From REEB426 sp964551975 (GTDB lineage: Bacteria; Actinomycetota; Actinomycetes; S36-B12), in NCBI GenBank assembly GCA_964551975.1, contig CAZKFI010000012.1:1-42123 (forward strand): 42,123 nt of DNA. The letters are read 5' to 3'. Shown here piece after piece: positions 38,696 through 42,123 of the stretch. The notes under the pieces were generated by a model. The model was given only the letters and a program-made list of their open reading frames with translations, did not search any database and was not told the DNA's origin. The position numbers and the translations under genes are program-made. Each line of letters opens with the position of its first letter. Position 1 is the stretch's first letter.

Positions 38696-39895
38696 ATGTC
38701 CGTTGATGACGGGGTGTTTGCGGCCCTTATCGGACAGCAGGCGGTGATCGACACCCTCAAGCAGGCAGTGGGTGATGCGCAGACCCGGCCACCAGGACCT
38801 GCCATGACCCACGCTTGGCTATTCACCGGACCACCGGGATCAGGGCGATCGACTGCGGCAGCCTGCTTTGCTGCGGGCCTGGCATGCCCAGCTGGTGGTT
38901 GCGGTGAGTGCTCGGTATGTCGGCAGGTGCCAACCGGAGCGCACCCAGATGTTGAAATCGTCCGACCCGAGGGTTTGAGTTACAGCGTCCATGAATCCCG
39001 TGCCCTCATCCAGCGTGCAGCTCTGGCGCCAGTGTCATCGCCATGGCATGTCGTGGTTGTCGAGGATGCTGATCGCCTGACTGAGGAAGCGGCCAATGTG
39101 CTGTTGAAGACTTTGGAGGAGCCATCACCGCGCACCGTCTGGTTGCTCTGCGCGCCCAGCGTGGAAGACGTGCTACCCACGGTGCGATCTCGAACCCGCC
39201 ACGTCGGCCTGCGGACCCCGAGTCCGAGCGAGGTCTCGGAAGCCTTAATCACTCGTGATGGCGTGGACCCGGCCATGGCGGCGTTCGCAGCTCGGGCATC
39301 CCAGGGTCACATCGGTCGGGCACGGGCCCTAGCCAGGGATGAGCATGCACGTATTCGCCGGCAAGAGGTGCTGCGGATTCCCTTGGAGCTGCGCGACCTG
39401 CCGTCCTGTTTCGTGAATGCGGCGAATCTGCTCTCCGCGGCAACCGAGGATGCCGAAGCAGCAACCCAACCTCGGGAGTCGAACGAAGCGGACGCAATCC
39501 GCACGGAGTTTGGCGGCGGGGGAGATGGCACCTCTCCAGTTCGTGGAGCGCTACGGCGATCGATGGATGCTGCTCTCAAAGACCTCCAGCGTCGTCAACG
39601 TACTCGTGCCACGCGCATGGTGCGTGATCACGTCGATCGGGCCCTAGTGGATCTCCTAGGGCTGTATCGCGATGTGCTCTTCACCCAGTACGAGGTACCC
39701 CTGGGCCTTATCAATGAGGAGATGAGGCCTCAGATCGCCAAGCTTGCTCAGGCCGGCACTCCCGTCGACACTGCTCGACGGATGCTGGCCATCACGCACA
39801 CTCGAGCGCAACTCGCCGCCAATGTTGCGCCGATAACTGCCCTGGAGTCATTGATGGTGCAGTTGAAGGATCCGATGCTGGCGGATGCGGCCTGA
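38696..39895 (+). CDS. holB: DNA polymerase III delta-prime subunit
   Basis: Clamp-loader subunit that works with DnaX (also in this window). 399 residues. The P-loop reads GPPGSGRSTAA, with Arg for the catalytic Lys, as expected for the ATPase-inactive delta-prime. A zinc-binding cluster (CPAGGCGECSVCRQV), VVVVEDADRLTEEAANVLLKTLEEP and VRSRTRHVGL (SRT motif) follow. The Ala/Glu-rich stretch about residues 255-285 is variable. GGAGGG 4 nt before the ATG fixes the start. It is tail-to-tail with the next gene (12 bp apart). Confidence 0.94.
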   Translation: MSVDDGVFAALIGQQAVIDTLKQAVGDAQTRPPGPAMTHAWLFTGPPGSGRSTAAACFAAGLACPAGGCGECSVCRQVPTGAHPDVEIVRPEGLSYSVHESRALIQRAALAPVSSPWHVVVVEDADRLTEEAANVLLKTLEEPSPRTVWLLCAPSVEDVLPTVRSRTRHVGLRTPSPSEVSEALITRDGVDPAMAAFAARASQGHIGRARALARDEHARIRRQEVLRIPLELRDLPSCFVNAANLLSAATEDAEAATQPRESNEADAIRTEFGGGGDGTSPVRGALRRSMDAALKDLQRRQRTRATRMVRDHVDRALVDLLGLYRDVLFTQYEVPLGLINEEMRPQIAKLAQAGTPVDTARRMLAITHTRAQLAANVAPITALESLMVQLKDPMLADAA

Positions 39896-39907
39896 AGGCT
39901 CACGTCT

Positions 39908-40762
39908 CTAGATTTGGGAAGCCTTTTGCAGCCCGTGTGCGTAGGCAACCATCGAAGCAACCGCTGGTCCTAGAACCTCATCCGTGGACCGAGCCTGATC
40001 CGGGGCTGCCAGGAGTCGCGCTGCGGCGGCGAGGAGTTCCTCGTAGCGCAGGCACCCATCAGCCAGCCGCTCGGCAACCACCTTGGCGGAATCCGCACTG
40101 GCCGCGGCCGCAGGTGAGCCGGGAAGATCCTTGGCGATCTGATGCAACAGGGCTAGTCGTTCGGCAAGCGCATTCAATGGAACCGCTGCCTCACGATCAG
40201 CCCTGCGAAGTTCGACAGCGGCATCGGGGTGCAATCGGTTGACGGCAGCGGCTACGTCATTGAGTTTGACGCGAACTTTGGAGAACCGTGCCACCTCCGC
40301 GTACCCGCAGGCGCCTAAAGGAAGGGGAGCAGGAGGAGCGAGCGCCAACGTTGGCGGCTGCGGGGGTTCGGCCCTTCGCAGAGTACGTACACCACCTGCT
40401 GCTACAAGCCCGGAGACAACCGCGGTCGAGCACCACAGCCAGGCAGGTCCGAATACTCCGGAGGCACTACTCACCCCTTGGATCACGAGGTCCAGTAGGC
40501 CCAAGGTCCCGGTAACGGCGGCCACGCTGGTCCCCACGGTGCGCTGCTTGCGTGCCCGTGCGAGTCTGCGCCGATAGCGCTCGAGTGCGCGCAGGTGGAG
40601 TGCTTGGGCGCGCTTGTTTTGTCGCTCCATGGCACGGACGCGCCCGGCCGCAGTTGGCTGGCCTAGGGCAGCGCGCACCCCGTCCACAGCCTCCAAGCCA
40701 ACGTGGATGCCCTGTTCCACGATCTGGGCGAAATCTCCTGGCTCGCGTTTACTCCGGCCCAC
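39908..40762 (-). CDS. Two-TM protein of unknown function
   Basis: A 284-residue protein not recognised with confidence. Residues 1-70 are basic and helical (AMERQNKRAQALHLRALERYRRRLARARKQR). Two hydrophobic helices follow (about 75-98 and 105-125). Then comes a Pro-rich linker (PPQPPTLALAPPAPLPLG) and a mainly helical C-terminal domain of about 130 residues with Ala-rich heptads. The layout resembles the actinobacterial phage-shock protein PspM, but I see no decisive motif. The start is a GTG with TACCGT 6 nt upstream, so probably leaderless. It shares an 18-bp divergent promoter with the peptidase gene. Confidence 0.7.
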   Translation of the reverse strand: MGRSKREPGDFAQIVEQGIHVGLEAVDGVRAALGQPTAAGRVRAMERQNKRAQALHLRALERYRRRLARARKQRTVGTSVAAVTGTLGLLDLVIQGVSSASGVFGPAWLWCSTAVVSGLVAAGGVRTLRRAEPPQPPTLALAPPAPLPLGACGYAEVARFSKVRVKLNDVAAAVNRLHPDAAVELRRADREAAVPLNALAERLALLHQIAKDLPGSPAAAASADSAKVVAERLADGCLRYEELLAAAARLLAAPDQARSTDEVLGPAVASMVAYAHGLQKASQI

Positions 40763-40767
40763 CGGGA

Positions 40768-40773
40768 TACGGT
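40768..40773 (+). promoter_or_regulatory. Predicted -10 box, leaderless peptidase gene
   Basis: TACGGT ends 7 nt before the ATG at 40781. It overlaps the minus-strand hexamer at 40769-40774 by 5 bp. The -35 region would fall inside the neighbouring coding sequence. Confidence 0.5.
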
Positions 40774-40774
40774 A
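40769..40774 (-). promoter_or_regulatory. Predicted -10 box, leaderless two-TM protein gene
   Basis: TACCGT on the minus strand ends 6 nt before the GTG at 40762. It overlaps the plus-strand hexamer by 5 bp, so the two genes would share one melted site. Confidence 0.5.
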
Positions 40775-40780
40775 CGTCGT

Positions 40781-42123
40781 ATGGCTAAGCGTGGCACCAC
40801 CCTTGCGGTACTCATCGCCACACTGGCTGTCGCCTTCGTGGTTACCTGGGGAACGGCCCTGGGCGTGCTGCTATTCCTGGCCCTGCGCGTGTCGGGCGAT
40901 TCGGCAGGCCCGGCCGCTATCCCCATTCCATCGCCCTCCGCGGTGACTCCGGCACCGGCAGGCCTCGAGCAGTACTACCAGCAGCCGCTGAATTGGCGCG
41001 AATGCGGCGCAGCCCAGTGTGCGACCGTGAAAGTGCCACTGGATTACGAGGCTCCCGATGGAGCAACAATCGACTTGGCCATCACCCGTGTCCCGGCGAC
41101 CGGCGACGCGATCGGCTCACTGCTGGTGAACCCAGGCGGCCCTGGGGGTAGTGCGGTTGAGTACGCCCAGGCTGCATCATTCATCGTCACACCCCAGATC
41201 ACCGAGAGTTACGACATCGTGGGAGTGGATCCGCGTGGTGTCGGGCAAAGCACCCCGGTCGAATGTATGACGGATGAGCAGCTTGACGAGTACCTCATCA
41301 TTGACGGCACACCGGACACTCCATTCGAAGAGCAGCGTCTGCTCGACGCCAACTCGTGGCCAGGCACTGGCTGCGGGCGCACCGGGGATCCAATCTTTCG
41401 CCATATGGGTACCGAGGATGTTGCTCGGGATATGGATATTGTGCGCGCGGTTTTAGGCGACCCGAAACTCAACTATCTCGGTAAGTCCTATGGATCGATG
41501 TTGGGCCTTGTCTACGCCGAGCTTTTCCCGCAGAACGTTGGGCGCATGGTGCTCGATGGCATTTTGCCGGCGGACCTCAACCTTGAGGAGTTATCCCTCG
41601 GCCAGGCCAGGGCCTTCGAAGTGGCCTTTGAAGATTTCGCCCGGTACTGCGCTGAGCAAAGCGACTGCCCTTTCCCCGGTGACAGCGCTCAAGTTGCCGC
41701 AGCGATGCGCGCCTGGCTACAAAGCCTGGACTCCGATCCGCTCCTGGTCGGTGATCGAGTCGTCAATGAACCCGTGGCCGCATGGGCAGTGCTGTCCTAC
41801 TTGTACTTTCCGCAGTACGACTACCCGGAACTGATTGATGGACTCAGTGGCGCTGTGGTCGAGAAGGATGCAAGCCGCCTTCTGGAGATGCTTGATGTTC
41901 GCCTGAATCGAGGCCCGGACGGGAAGTACCTGGATAACTCGTCCGAGGCGTTCTACGCCGTCACCTGCCTGGATCGTCCCTACGACATCAGCCTTGATCA
42001 AGTGCGCACGCTGTCGCGTAACTGGGAGCAGATTGCTCCGACATTTGGAGAGGCCCTTGCCTGGGGGGTCTTGGCCTGCAATGACTGGCCGGCATTGGAG
42101 GACTCGCCGATCACTGAAGTGAC
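40781..42123 (+). CDS. Secreted alpha/beta-hydrolase peptidase (tripeptidyl aminopeptidase-like), 3' end cut by window
   Basis: The frame is open to the window edge (447 codons visible). An N-terminal hydrophobic helix (VLIATLAVAFVVTWGTALG) exports or anchors it. Then come the low-complexity linker PSPSAVTPAPAG and the SlpD/SlpE-type fold: LNWRECGAAQCATVKVPLDYE, LLVNPGGPGGSAVEY (oxyanion loop), IVGVDPRGVGQSTPVEC, and the nucleophile elbow LGKSYGSMLGLVYAELFP with catalytic Ser. The C-terminal Asp/His region with its TAP-like domain lies beyond the window. Streptomyces has a related proteinase after holB. The ATG at 40781 has TACGGT 7 nt upstream and no Shine-Dalgarno. Confidence 0.9.
   Translation, partial: MAKRGTTLAVLIATLAVAFVVTWGTALGVLLFLALRVSGDSAGPAAIPIPSPSAVTPAPAGLEQYYQQPLNWRECGAAQCATVKVPLDYEAPDGATIDLAITRVPATGDAIGSLLVNPGGPGGSAVEYAQAASFIVTPQITESYDIVGVDPRGVGQSTPVECMTDEQLDEYLIIDGTPDTPFEEQRLLDANSWPGTGCGRTGDPIFRHMGTEDVARDMDIVRAVLGDPKLNYLGKSYGSMLGLVYAELFPQNVGRMVLDGILPADLNLEELSLGQARAFEVAFEDFARYCAEQSDCPFPGDSAQVAAAMRAWLQSLDSDPLLVGDRVVNEPVAAWAVLSYLYFPQYDYPELIDGLSGAVVEKDASRLLEMLDVRLNRGPDGKYLDNSSEAFYAVTCLDRPYDISLDQVRTLSRNWEQIAPTFGEALAWGVLACNDWPALEDSPITEV

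Overview
The window is a gene-dense, high-GC stretch (roughly 60 percent GC or more) with many GTG starts and many 1-4 nt stop/start overlaps. Gene content and order point to a member of the Actinomycetota. The order dnaX-recR-lysC-asd, then metallophosphoesterase / ponA2 / whiB4 (wblA) / paired ArsA-like ATPases / DUF4177 / RidA / MBL / crp / nth / CoA-Nudix / marP / epoxide-hydrolase-like / holin-like / nhaA / acs / Fic-like / HAD / ssd-tadABC-pilin-tadE / DEAH helicase / bldG-like STAS / hppA / topA / tmk / holB / secreted peptidase, matches, from memory, the conserved Mycobacterium Rv3721c-Rv3644c and Streptomyces SCO3620-SCO3540 blocks. The species cannot be named from the sequence. The window is therefore mostly core chromosome, with a few lineage-specific losses and insertions.

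Layout. 1-4491: DNA replication and repair (dnaX 3' part, recR) followed by the aspartate pathway pair lysC-asd. 4571-5923: a small accessory patch with a lipoprotein, a carbohydrate-type sulfotransferase, and tRNA-Pro(CGG) with its own promoter and hairpin. 5998-12344: cell-envelope and redox genes (metallophosphoesterase, YqeY-like, class A PBP, WhiB4-type Fe-S regulator, two ArsA/GET3-like ATPases). 12407-17965: DUF4177, RidA, a split-box Nudix, a metallo-beta-lactamase-fold hydrolase, Crp, then the divergent operon nth-Nudix-marP. 17930-23221: a minus-strand run acs-nhaA-holin-like-alpha/beta hydrolase-DUF309, in which the DUF309 gene is split by an assembly gap. 23252-29981: Fic-like, HAD phosphatase and a compact Tad/Flp pilus locus. 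29988-42123: helicase, STAS, proton pyrophosphatase, topoisomerase I, thymidylate kinase, clamp-loader delta-prime, an unknown two-TM protein and a truncated secreted peptidase.

The most useful observations beyond gene calling are these. (1) At least seven first-of-operon genes lack a convincing Shine-Dalgarno but carry a TANNNT hexamer exactly 6-7 nt before the start codon, which argues for widespread leaderless transcription and fixes several start codons. (2) Two of these hexamers overlap on opposite strands inside an 18-bp divergent spacer at 40763-40780. (3) A near-perfect 36-bp palindrome lies between ponA2 and whiB4. (4) The 100-N gap at 18212-18311 is flanked by an identical 55-bp sequence on both sides; collapsing it restores an intact DUF309 gene. 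(5) Two enzymes have lost expected catalytic residues: the alpha/beta hydrolase nucleophile (Asp to Gly) and the Fic motif. (6) lysC has an internal GTG with a strong ribosome-binding site that would give a 172-residue regulatory beta subunit. (7) A 32-codon Ser/Thr-rich ORF is coupled to tadC just ahead of the pilin gene. I did not find a wholly new multi-gene system; the novelty here is in regulation, small ORFs and active-site loss.
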